From contig NC_090956.1 in assembly GCF_040807025.1 (NCBI RefSeq), forward strand, positions 861,017-925,016: a stretch of DNA of 64,000 nucleotides, read 5' to 3'. The stretch is from Struthio camelus (lineage: Eukaryota > Chordata > Aves > Struthioniformes > Struthionidae). Both the position numbers and the translations under genes were made by a program. The notes beneath the pieces are model-generated. The model did not search any database. It was not told the origin of the DNA and saw only the letters and a program-made list of their open reading frames with translations. Below, one piece after another: positions 1 to 12,600 of this stretch. Position 1 is the stretch's first letter, and each line of letters opens with the position of its first letter.

Positions 1-3000
1 CGAGGCCCCCGGTTCCTGCTACCAGCAAAGGAATCCGGACTCCAGCCGTTTGCAGCATCCGACCATCCCCCAGGCACGGTGCTGTCTGCAGCTGCCACCA
101 GCAGGACGTGACTTCTTCACACTCGGTAAGTGGCTTCCCGGCCACGTGCCGGCTGGCCAGCCCGACAAGACTCCCCTCGTGGATGTCAGCGTTTGAGCTC
201 TTGCCTTGCTCCGCTAGCACGCTGCCGCCTGGGCGGCCCAGGAGATGGACACGGCCATGCAGACCCCATCCCTCCTGGCAGGAGCGTTCCCCAGGAGGGA
301 GCGCTGGGACAAGCCGTCAGGCCACGGCAGCCACCGTGGCTCGTGAGGACCGGACCACCCCACCCCACAGGCCAGCGGCTCGGAGGACGAGGCATGGGCA
401 CCACCAGCACCTGAAGGGGCGTGCACAAAGCTTTCTGAAAAGCTCAATTTAATTAAGCAACCACCAGCTCTAAGCTCCTAAGCAGCTGTCCTCAGGGAAG
501 AGGCAAAGGAAGGCAAGACTAGACTCTTTCCAAACCCATAGTAGGCGCTTTTTCAATGTTAAAGTAGAGGAGACGGAGCCACCTCTGAAGCCTGGGACGT
601 ATAGCAAGTGCCAGAGGACCAGCGACCCGACACGGCATCCAAGGAGCACACCCCTCATCAGTGCAGTACGGCGCTGCACGCAGATGTCAAGGCAGGGCAC
701 ACGAGCTCCCAAATATTATCAGTCTCTCCTCTGCATATGATAAAAACCTGTCCGAAAATTTCTCCCTGCCAGACAGAAAGAATGATTTTATCAGGAAGTC
801 AATCTTACAAGCCCTACAGGTGCCCCAATTAACTGCCTAAAAAAGCAGTGAGCATCCATGAGCCAGACAAGGTTTCAATAGCTCTCCTGATACTTCCCAT
901 CAGCCTCATAGCTTTCAATTAGGTACATGTGTATTTATGAAATATTATGACAATTGAAAGCCCTTTAAGTGTTACAGTAAAAATCCCTATGTGCAAAATG
1001 ACCAGGGTATCAGCGCAGCCTTAACTGCTAAATCCATTCGGTAATCAGGTTAGGCTGCCAGCAAGAGGCTGGTGTCAGCGGTTTTTATTAAAAGCTGTGT
1101 TTTTGCTGTAAGAGGTACTAGTTTTATGTTACCATAAATTGTCAACAGTTGGTCAGATCCCCACAGAGAGAGGATCGATACCCAGCAGAGGGGAAAAAGT
1201 GCTGAGAAAGGGAAAGCGATACTCTAATTAGAACAAAATTTAAGAGTCCAAGGGTACTGATGACAGTGCCTAATATGTTATAATTTATTGACGGCCTCCA
1301 AAGATTAGGTTTTGTTCTGGCTCTCAGAGAGGCAGCTGGGTGTTAATAAAATATCATAAAACATAGCACCTAATTCCAGGGAATGGGCAACTACTCGCAC
1401 ATCTATTTACTTTGCCCTCGTCTTCTGCAATCAGCATAACTAACAACCCCTCCTGGTAAGGCAGGGACACCGCCGCTTTCCTGCCCTGCAGCCCCGCGGG
1501 CCGAGGGCCACGGCACGGCCCCGACCTGCCTCGGGGCTGGTGCAAGGTATGTCACAGACAGCCCCTCCGCAGCAGGGAGCCTGGGGCCCGTGATGCCCTT
1601 CCCCGTCCAAGCGCATGGGAGGAGCCGAGTACAGCCGCTGCGGGGGCCGCGTACCGGCTGCCAAGCCTGGGGCCGAGCTGCCAGGGAGGACAGGCCTGAG
1701 CTGGCTCGAAGCTGCCGACGGGGCCACGCGTCCCGGCCAGGGACCACGCCAGCGCTGGGCAGCAGAGCCGTGCTTGCCAGGGCCCGGGCTTTCGGCGAGC
1801 AGGCAGAAGACTGCCTTCTCTGTCAGATGCTATTTGCCTAATGGTTTCAGTCCTGCCAGCTTTTTGTGACACGCATGCAAATCTGCTGTCAGACACAGGA
1901 GCATCCTCCCTCCACCTTCAAAAGCTGCAGGAACACGTCCTGCGGAACAAGGCAGCTCCCAGCCCAGCTCTGCTGGTGCCCACGCAGGAGCCCATGCCCG
2001 CCTCCCCCAGCACTCTCCTCTCCCTCACACACAGAGCGCCTCGGGGTGGAAAAAGCCTGGGTTGCCCACGCATGCAGGGTGTTCCCCAGAGCTCTGGCTT
2101 GCACTCAGGGCTGCCGCTGGTGCTTGGGCACCGCACAGCCACACCTACCACTGCCCCGTGCTAATCAGTGCAACCTTTCGTAGTGTAGGAAGGCGAGGTC
2201 CTTGCAAAGGTTGCTTGCACACGCTCTGCAGGCAAATCATTCACAAATGCACCAGTATCTCTGCACAGTGCTGCAGAGCATCGCAGGGGAATTCAGACTA
2301 ACCCCTGTGCAGGGCCTGTGCTCTCTGGTGGAGCAAGAGCTGTGCCCTTAAACTAGAGCTTACTGGGGCACAGCGGGAACAGAGCAATACCTCTTCTCCT
2401 GGGGATCTCTTTAAGAAAGAGATCATACCCCCAGAGACAACCAAGGAGTCCAGCCCCAGCCACATCCATCCTTTACCATGCACCTTACAACACTGCATGT
2501 GGCCAGTGCCTCTCCTCTGCAACACCTTGGCTCCGAGACCAGCACGTGCGCTCGGCAGCACCACAACTGGGGTCCTCCTGAACTTGCTATGTGGGCTGAG
2601 CACCAGAGGAAAGGATAAAAGTCCAGCAAGAATCTGGAAGCTTGATGCAGGGTGGGAATTGTCAGGCCTCATCCGAGAAAAGCATGGGTGAAAGCAACGG
2701 AGTCAACCTTTGCATTCACAGGGCAGGAAGGGGGGCTTGCACACCACGCAAGCGCCGAGCACAGGCTCGCCAGCCTCCAGCACAGCCGCAGCGGGGGTAA
2801 CAGAGCCCGCAAACCCCTTCGCCTACACGGGGGCTCGTGTGGCACAGCTGCTCTCTCAGGGTCTGCTGCCAAAGCAGCACGCCGGGGAAGAAGTATGGCT
2901 ACGCTTGGGGCCGGGGCACGCAGCAGCGTGGAGGGAAGGGCTGAACAAGGGAGAGGCGACAAGAAACAGCAGAGGAACTGCCCAAGCATGACTGGGACTG

Positions 3001-6000
3001 CAGGGTCTGCTGCTGCCTCCACAAACTCACCACAGGTCCCAGCAGCAAGCTCCTTGGGACAGGCACGCTCTCTGGCCCCGAGATCAGTCTTCCAAGGGTA
3101 AAGAGACAAAGCAGAAAACCACATGGGCCAGCACAGCTACCAAATCCCCACGGTGCTGCGGGACACGGCCAGAGGGCAACACCGCTCCTCAGCGACCCAG
3201 GGTGTCAGAAATCTTCGCCTGGTTTCACAGTAATCTAATCCCGGTTTAGCACAGCAGTAATCCTGGCCGAGGAGCCGAACATCTGCGTGCCCACGTTCTG
3301 CACAGAGATCTGGCCTCCCCTGTTGACCTAGATTTAATAACCACTGAAGTCCTAGCTTACCCTTGCTTCATTTCAAAGAGCACAAAGCACCTACAGTGGA
3401 CTCCTCATAAACAAAGAAGCAATAAAATTTAATAATTCGAAGATCAAAGTTCCCAAGTGTTTTCCAATTGTCTGCTCACTACCCTCCCAGCTAGATTAAG
3501 GGAACTGCAAAGGGCTCTCTATTTAATAAATGGCCATAAAAACCTGACTGGATTGGAGAAATATTGGCAAATATAATAAACAAAAAATATATTAACTCTA
3601 ATTCTGCAAAGCCTTTGGCTATATTAATCTCTCTTTAATGTAATCATCTATAAATAAGTGATGACCCCACGATTTAATATGACATCTGTCATCCCCATTT
3701 CCATACAAGACGTGAAGTAATTATGCTCTCCAATGTGTAATAAAAACATGGCCTTCATTGTTTCTCATGACTGCCCAGTTTAATCATGAGGTGGTCTCTT
3801 TCCACTCAACAACCCTTATGGGCCACCCCAGGAGGTTCAGTTCTGGCTCTCCGTTTCCAGAGGGACAGAAGGACGCTTGGACCAAGCTTCAAGGTGCCCC
3901 AGACCCTCTGCATCTGTGATTATACTGCATAAGGTGATGGTGCCCAGGTATCCTCGCTCAGGCCCCAAGGAACACTCCTAGGCAAGCAGTAATGCAGCAT
4001 GATTTTCGGTAAACAAGCTAACCTCAGTACTCCCACAAGTTACAGCAGAGTCATGGGTAGATTAGCAAGAGCTGATAACGTGATCTGTGATTTGGGGACC
4101 AAGGAGAGATTTATGGGTGACCTCAGTCTTCAAGGCTGTAAACACAGCTTCCTTTGCATTGGGGCACAGTTCATTCATTTCTAACCAGCACTTCATTTAG
4201 TAACTTATCGCTGCCTTATCAAGTGTCCCTAACGCTGCAGGACTCTGCTCATTTCATTCCTGGGTTCAGCCATGCTGCTGCAGGACTGGCAAAACGAAGC
4301 CAGAGCTCCCCAGCTGTATCCACCATGCCCCGCAGCTCTGGGGACTCAGCAAACCAGCTACTCAAGGCAAAAACTGGTCCTGCCCTAGGAGCAGCCAGGA
4401 GCTGATATGCTCTCTATTGGAGGCCACAGGTAGCTGCTGCTCTGAAAACAGGCTCAGGCTTGGCAATAATACTTGCAGTGGACAGCAGACAGGCAGCAAG
4501 CATCATATGCAGCAACTCACTTGCTTAGAAGCCCACCAACCAGGGAGAAAAGGCATGCACGAGGCCAGGCTGCGGTAGAGAGCAGAGACATTTGTAATAA
4601 GATCCCATATAGGAAGAATCAGTGCCCGCAGACTCAGATGGGAACAGTGGCCACCAAACACCCTCCCCTGCAGGCACAGCTCCCTGTACTGGGAGTTCTG
4701 GCACAGACCCTGCGCACCCCCTTTGGAAGTGGTCTGTGGTGCCCTGACATCCCAGCTCCTCGGCTGCAGCCCTGCGGGGCAGCAGCGCTGTCACCAGCGG
4801 GGACGCCAGCCAGCTGGGGAACTTCAGCAACTGAGCCTCAGTTCTAGCACTGGCTGCTGGAAGACCACAGTGATCACAAGGGCCAGCTTTGTGACTTAAG
4901 AGACAGTCTCTTACAAGCATATTTTTCACTTTAACTGGAACTCCGATACCACAGGTGATGCTGGGCTCTCCGCCAGACTCTTGCCAGCTTTCCTAGGCAG
5001 GGACGAGCCACATGGATCAATTCTGCAGACTGCACCTGCAAGGACTTGCCTGGCTCTGAGCACAGCACCTCCAGCCAGCACTCTCGATCAAAGCTGCCCT
5101 TCCCCAGTTCTGGCCAGAGAGATGAAGGTTATCAATACAGCCACACAACTTGATGTTTTAATGCTGTCCCCAGGGCTAGAGAAATGACAACAGTCTACAG
5201 CCCTGAGACAGGAAGGCAACAAGATTTATAGGAAAAAGAAGCTTTTGCAGGTATAAGGGGGCTGGGCTGAGGCTCCTCTTCAAATACAGTATATTGCAAA
5301 ACTGCTTCACCCCAGAACTGGCCAAAATAAAGCAAAGAGACATTCCATCTTATCCCCTCACCCCAATTCTGACTCCTTGAGTAGATCAACCCCACACGCA
5401 GCAGCTTGTAAACAAATCTGCTGAAGAGGAAGTGCCTGACCGTCCTGCCCCACTCCCTGCAGAGTGAAACATTTGCTGTAGTGGTGCAACAAAAATGAAC
5501 AGCAGCAGTCAGCCATGACTCCAAAATTAGCCCACAATAAGAGTCATCTCTCTGCAACATTCAGTGGCTGCCCTTAAAATAACTTTGTGCAAGTCTTTCC
5601 ACTAACTACACCCCACGGGGTAGCGCCACAGCTCACGATGGAAACCCAGATAGTGCTGCGTGTGCAAAAGTCCTTGCCCTAGCCACACTCTCAATCATCC
5701 TGAGCAGCCAATTGACAGTACCTGCCCAGCCAGAACAAAGCAATTCAAACAGCAACGCCTAACCTCCACGCTTGTTCCTCAAGCTGAAGTGCTGGGTTTA
5801 GGTACTTGGGCGCATGCGTGAATTTGCATCTTTAAGAAGTGTGGGAAGACAAAAATATGCACAGAGGGTGAGGGGGGAACATCAAAGATTCCATTTAAAT
5901 ACAGCTTTGTGGAACCATGAGCACCAGCCACTGCTGAATATTGAATCTTGGCCTGGGCTCTGGTCTGTCCTAAACCGATGCAGGGGAATGAGCCCAAAGC

Positions 6001-9000
6001 TGTAGGGGCCATGGCTGAACCAGGACAGATGGCGAGTTTGAGGGATTTCCAGCAGCTTATGGGGAAAGAGAAGAAGAAAGGCAGGTGTATCTGGGCGTGC
6101 CAATTGTGGCCCCTCAAGCCCAGGCTGTGCTGCACAGAGTAGCCAACGCAAACACAGCAGACAAGGCAGTGTCTGCCCAGAGCATGTGAACTCCAGCGCA
6201 GAGAGGCAGAAGACTCTTCACTAGGATTGTACCTGAGGTAGTACAGGGACTCTCCCCTGACCCCAGCAAGCTGGTGGCCAGACTCTAATACAAGCACCAG
6301 CCACCCTGACCCAGCTACAGCTTGCCCAAGGGACTTTGCCAATCTTCAACAGACACCAGAGCAGCACCTCAAAGCCCTTCAGGCACAGGCTCTGCTGCTG
6401 GCTCCCTCTTACCTGTCCCTAACGATGATCCCAGGCAACGTGGAGAAAATACTCCCTTCCCTCCAAGGTGACAGCTCTGCCAGCACAGCATTGCAGCAGC
6501 TCCAGCTTGCGCCAAGGGCCCTGGTTCTCAAAGAACCAGGTGGAACCCATGATCACGCCACTTCATAAGCTTCTTTCAGCCTTCTTCTAATAAACTAGTG
6601 ATATCTGAGCACCCACCAAGGTCCTGCACATCGTATGTCAGCAGTAGCAGATTGGTAGGGGAAATCCCAGCCCTCTCCAGCAGGGGGACGGGGCCTACAC
6701 TTCAATCTTACTGTACCAGGCCCAGGACAACACAAGACTCAACACACCAAGTAAGCCAAGACAGCTTCCAGCACATGTCAGCCCTGCAGAGCCCAGATGG
6801 AGGATTCATTGGCCCAGAACTCCTGCTCTGTGAGCGTGAAGGGACATACTGCCTCCTCCACAACAAGTGACATGTGTGCTTAGGGCCAGGATGTTATTTT
6901 GAGCGAGCAGTGAACTAAACTCTAGCCGTGGGCCCACTTCTCCCTCACTTCTCCCACAGGGCCCAGGATGGGAAGAGACTATTCTCCTCTGCAGTAGAAA
7001 TGAGGTCCTGCATGCAGGGACCCGAAAGCTTTCCCCTCACCCAAGTGCACAGAGCAGGTCACGCGAATGCAGAGCCTACTGCAATAGCACTGTTGATGAG
7101 ATTTAGCAGTGCTGTACTGAAAAGCCTTGAGAACCAAGCAGGGATTTGAAGATGGGCTTGGGGACATTTCAGGTCAGAGTAGCTGGGACAACACAGGCAA
7201 CTGGAGAGAAAGGCAGCAAGATGCACGGAAGTACCCTGAGGGCTTTCTCTCCTTGCTGGAGAGTACTGCAGCCACTGTTCACCCTGCAGACCTGAGTCTA
7301 GGGACGCCAGCAACCACAGAAGGCCGATTTTACAACCTGGCCTACCTGCCACAGCTTGAGCAGCTTATGAAGCCGAGGGCGTCATCTGCAGAGGATCGCA
7401 GTCAGCCTCAAACAGAGGGACGTTCCCTTTGGCAGTCTCCAGCAGTGCCGCCTCTATCCTCCTGCCTCAGCCCAGTCCTCACTGTCCAGGCAAGGCAGAA
7501 AGGCTGCAAGAGGCAGCTCATCTACATTCCCACAGAGCGGCCCACGTTCTCCTCTACAACAGGAAAACCATCACTGCGTAACGTGCTAAATGAAAAACAA
7601 TATTTAATTAGGACACAGAGTTAGACAAGCACACAATTAAACGTTCTATTATTATCAGTCTCACACAGTTTAAGTCTCAGTTCAATAAAGAACCATTAAA
7701 AAAGGCTAATAGATTATCGGAATGCAAATAGAGTTGTGCGTGGCATTCCAGCAGCAGCATGGGGACAGAGCTGGTCAAAGCGTGGATGATCCTGGCACTA
7801 AGCAGGCACGCAGACGCGCTGAGAGGGCAGGAACTCATGGGGCCCACACAAGAAGACATCAGCTTGCTCCAGCCAGAGTCCTGCTGCTATCTGCAAAGAG
7901 AGCAGAGCGCTGGCATCGCAGGTCTCTAACAGAGGCTGGAAAGTCACAGTCAAAGAACTGCCAACAGAAAGGAGTCAGGATGGCTGAGGCAGCTGCCTTC
8001 AAGCAAAGGCCTAAGCTTTCCAGACAGCTCTAATGAGCCCAGACACCATAGATGACACGCAGAGATCTGGCGACAACACTGAAAACAGAGCCCAGAAACT
8101 AGGCACGACAGGGCAGGTGGAGAAGATTCCGACCTTCTGCCCATCCAGCAATGAATCCCCCAAATCCCTAAGAGCTAGATTGCATCCTCCTGCACCTGGG
8201 GGCAAAACTCACCAGCATAAGCAAGGGTCCATCCAGGTACTGCATCCCATTCTCCAGATGCGCCACAAGGAGAGCTTCCCAGCTGGATACTAGCAGGACA
8301 CCTTGGTCTGCAGAGAGAAACAAGTCGGGGAAAATGATGGTGGGAAGGATGGTAGGAGACTGTTTCTTCTCTTCCCCAGCACTCAGGGACTAGGCCTAAT
8401 CCTCCTGTGTTTTTCTTTTCCTACAGAAGTGGAGAAGAACCCTTTTTGTTATGCACAAGGAAGTTCACTAATACACTTAAACACCCCTCCCAGGCCTGCA
8501 TGGAGTTGGGATTAAGTAGAGGAAGAGCTATCATGGTTGAGTGGTTAAAACAGACTAAAAGCCCACAGGGATTACCATACTCACATACAAGACCCTGCCA
8601 ATTCCAGCCCTCCTTACTGGCAAGCATCAGCCAGAACCATATGTAAACACACATAGGTGAGAAATGAGTATGTTGCTAAACTTCAGAAGTTTTGGAACAG
8701 TTCCCTAAGAGCTAGAAAAACTACACAGGAAAATGAGAAAACCCTTTCTCTGATTATGGGCTGCAGCGCCCATCTGGCAGGGGACGGGACAACTCGGGCA
8801 TTCGAGTCCTGTGTGGCTCTGAGCAGGGGACTGCTTGCAGCTCCTCGCTCAGCCACAGGGACTTTGCAAGGCCCTGTTGGGGTGGGGGAGAGGGCACAGG
8901 CAGAAGCCCCTGAGGATAAAGTATGATTGTCACAAGCACCACAAAGATTCAAGAACAGAGCTGCTAAGTTCCCTCCTTTGGTCTGCACTGCACGCCAGAG

Positions 9001-9620
9001 AACAAATTCCAGGGAAGTCCAGCCTAAATTGAACATAAATCCACTGAGCCCACAGCATCAAAATCCTTAAGTCTATTTGTCAGCAGTGCAGGAAGCCACT
9101 AGGCTGACATTTCTGTGGGAGAACAAACTGCTTGTGCCACGCTGTGGCTGCAGCAGGGATATTCCCCACCTCGGAGCAGGACGGCAGGCGGCTCGGAGGC
9201 CCCGGCAGTCCAGCCATGGGGCTCCTGGGCAGGGGCGCAGGCCCTCCAGGAAGCACCACTTCTGCCAGAGAAGATCAGCACCAGCCAAAAGCAGCTGCCC
9301 AACAACCAGAGCAGCAGGTGAGACTGCCGAGGACCAGCCAGAGGCTAGACCCACACTGCGGAAACGCTGCTCAACCAAGAGGCAGATCCAAAGCAAGAAA
9401 ATAGTGGTCCCAGACCAAGCTCAAAAGGGGTCCCAGGCACAGGGGAAACAACTAGATCCACAGGCAAACAGCAGGAAGAGCCACCACAATGGGAAGTACA
9501 TCTTGTGAGCAAGAGGAGGGAACGGAGAAGAAGAGGAGAACAAGGGAGGATGTGAAGCAGTCATCGCTTTCTCATGGGAAGAGGACAATGATGTAGACCT
9601 GAAAAAAAAAAAGCTCACTC
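1..9620. other. Intergenic DNA beyond the USP31 3' end, no gene recognised
   Basis: Open frames here (the longest about 190 codons, minus strand, 5779-6342) lack splice-flanked homology to anything I recognise and look like chance. By mammalian synteny the next gene on this side should be HS3ST2, but no sulfotransferase sequence was seen. AT-rich blocks near 870-1350 and 3380-3800 contrast with flanks; a GC-rich block lies at about 1470-1810. Otherwise nothing notable. Confidence 0.6.
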
Positions 9621-9624
9621 AGCC

Positions 9625-12600
9625 AGGATGCCTAGTAATAAATTTATTGTATTTTATTACATATTCCCTTTTCACTTAATTCCAATTCCTCATATTCAAA
9701 CTCTTCTTTCTGAAAGAAAATGATTTTTAACATAAAAATATAAATTCTGCATATTAAAAGTGCATACACCTTGAATAATAAAACATACAAATAAATAATA
9801 AAAGGCATTGACACAGTCTCATGCACTTGTCCTCAAATAATTTAAAATTTATGGTACAATGTTCAATCCCAAGTAAAGACAGCCTGCTTTCCAGATTACT
9901 GTACAGTTCAAAAACATTAAAATACAGAAGAGAATATCAAAGGTGTGGGCAAGCCCCACGTCCCAGTATCAGTGTACAGTGATGTGACATGCAGTTTTTA
10001 GAACTGTAGATATTCCAGTGTAAAATCTGACATTGTGTCCAGAAGAGAAACTGCATTTGTAATAGGACTTAAAATTCAATTTTAACCAATGGTGAGGCAC
10101 AGTTGGTGAGCAAATCTGTACAAATTAATACTTGGAAGGCCACAAGAAAATAATCTAGCCACTTGTAGCCTGTATTCCCTTGTGTCACCCTACCCAAGGC
10201 AATGTAGCACCTAAAAATGTTTTCTTATTGCACTGCACAAATGCCATACAATCCTAACACTAACTTTCTTGCACCGTTTGTGCTGCAGGGCCTAGAGTGA
10301 AATAGAATTTGTGTTTACACTTAGTTTTAATCTGTGTCTTTTAAAAAACACTATTCGCAGATAAATTGAGTGCTATCGCCTTTAAAAAAATAGAAGACTT
10401 CCTAAACCTTTAGACCTAGTATAGATATTGTACAAGTCTTCATGTACCTTTATTTTACAAAGTAAAGCTACTAATAGTAAATGCTTTATGGTGCTTTTAT
10501 TAAGAAAACCATGTAGTACTTTCATCTCACCACAGATTAAAACTAAATTTCAGTTGCCTCCACAGATAACATTAGATACTGCCAAATTATTTCGGATTAG
10601 TAGGCAAAAGACAAAGATACAAAAAGGATTACAGTAAAATTATTTGGAATGTCATTTCAAAACGCTCTCCATGACCGCTGATCAACAGAGGAGGGGGACA
10701 GGGTTCTGGCACAGATGCCACAAAAGGAACAGGACCTAAGAAGTCTCCCCGACACAAGCAGCGATTGCTCAGTACTGGCTACTTTAACTGCTGCTATGAA
10801 AACAACGCCTACTAAGAGGCAATATCTCCTATGGGGTCACAGCCAGGCAGCCCAGGAAGAATCCCAGGCTTTTTAGTTTTTCTTAGCAAAATGCACTGCT
10901 CATTAAGAGAGCTTTCCATAAACCTCCCTCTCAAGTAAGAGACCCTGAACTGGCAGCTCTCCGTTCTTCCCAATCTATCCAGTAAAACTACGGCCCTGGC
11001 TGGCCCCACGTGGCCTCCAGCAATGCTGTGCATACAACAACCCAAGGTGGTATTTGCAGTCAGACAGGAGCACGGCTCAAAAGCAAACGCCACCATGGTT
11101 TTGGAGCATGAACAGGAAATAAAGCCACCAACATACGCAGCTGGGTCCTGGACAACGGCTCTTCACCCAGGAAGGCAGGCAGGAGCCTGCATTACCAGTA
11201 CGGGCAATACGCCAACAACTGGGAACTGCTCCCTTAGCACTGAAATTCAACAGAAACTCTTTTATGAGTGTTCGTACTACTACAGATGACTGCCTCTTCT
11301 CACAACAGAGTGTGTCATTAAGTTACATAGAAAATGGCAGGTTACATACAAAACACTGACCAGGTTATCCCTAGTCAAAAAAACGAAAAAACAATACGAT
11401 ACAGAAAAACAGTTTGTTCTCATTTCAACATTTCAAATTCCTTTGACATTATGCTACACTCCAGTCTTGTCAGTAATCCAGAATTCTGCAAAGGAAAGAA
11501 TCAAAGGTGTGCAAATAAAGCAGGAAACCAGGTACATGCTCCTATGTGCTGACACACAGCTGCATTGAGAAAGAACTACAGACTCAAAACAGCGCTCCAG
11601 AGTCTACCTAGTAGCTTTTGATACTGAAAGCACAGTCTATGGTTTTTATTAGATGCTTGCATAGTTAATAAGTGCATGCAATCGGGATACAGCAAGAGAA
11701 TTGCCATGCAAAATTGCCTTAGCACTTAGAAAAAATGGTTGATCATGCTCAAGTTTCAGCTTTGGAAAGCAAACAACTCTGCATCTAAGGAAGATGAGGG
11801 CACTTACAGTGGCATAAGTGTACTGTAATTAAGCTAGTTTTCTACCTAAAGCATCTTTTATTTAGCCATATTTAGTAAGTTTGAAAGGGTTAACAGTTTG
11901 CACATCCGACATGAGACACAAGTTACCAAGAACTGTAGGCACCAATTTGCCTATCAAATGTGATTAATACAAATAAAAGGTGCCTCTTTAATATACGTCA
12001 TTGAAAAATGTGCTTATAATTTGTATACTACGAAACACTATCCAAAAAACACAGCCCAAAAAGGGTAAAAATAATTGCTTTAGGTGACTCCAACAGTAAT
12101 CTAGCTCTGGAATGAAGGTGCTGCTTTCCTGCACCAGGAAGGCTTATTCCAGGAAAAGGAGCAAGCGTCAAACTAGAGATGTGGTAATCTAGGAGTTAAG
12201 AACAGCCTGATGCACATGAATGTAATTGAAAGCCGATTAGAAACATATTCTAAAACCTTTCAGAAGGCTTGCTTCCCCTTGAAGCTTGCATGGTTATTTG
12301 AGAATAGGGTTAGCACTGAGCCTCCCCATTTAAAAACATTTCTCAATGTAAGACTGCACTGTAAAACTTTGGTTCCAGATTACCAGCCTTGGAGTCTCAG
12401 ACTCCATTACTCCCAAACTAAGATGCTTTCTCCAAAGGAAGCCACACCAAAGGCCATTCAGTACATGCCATAGCTGTACTTGACTAGTAAAGCAGACCCA
12501 GACTGCAGCCGTTCTTGCCTCATTCAAAAGTACAGCCACCAAGACTTACAGGCCCCACATACCACCACCCAGGGGTAGAGGGAGACTGCTGGCCAGTGAC

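Noticed and set aside
5779-6342. Minus-strand open frame of 187 codons
   Set aside because: No recognisable domain, low-complexity start, no splice-linked neighbours; about what chance gives in GC-moderate DNA.
7127-7624. Plus-strand open frame of 165 codons
   Set aside because: Not recognised, no domain, no flanking exon signals with consistent phase.
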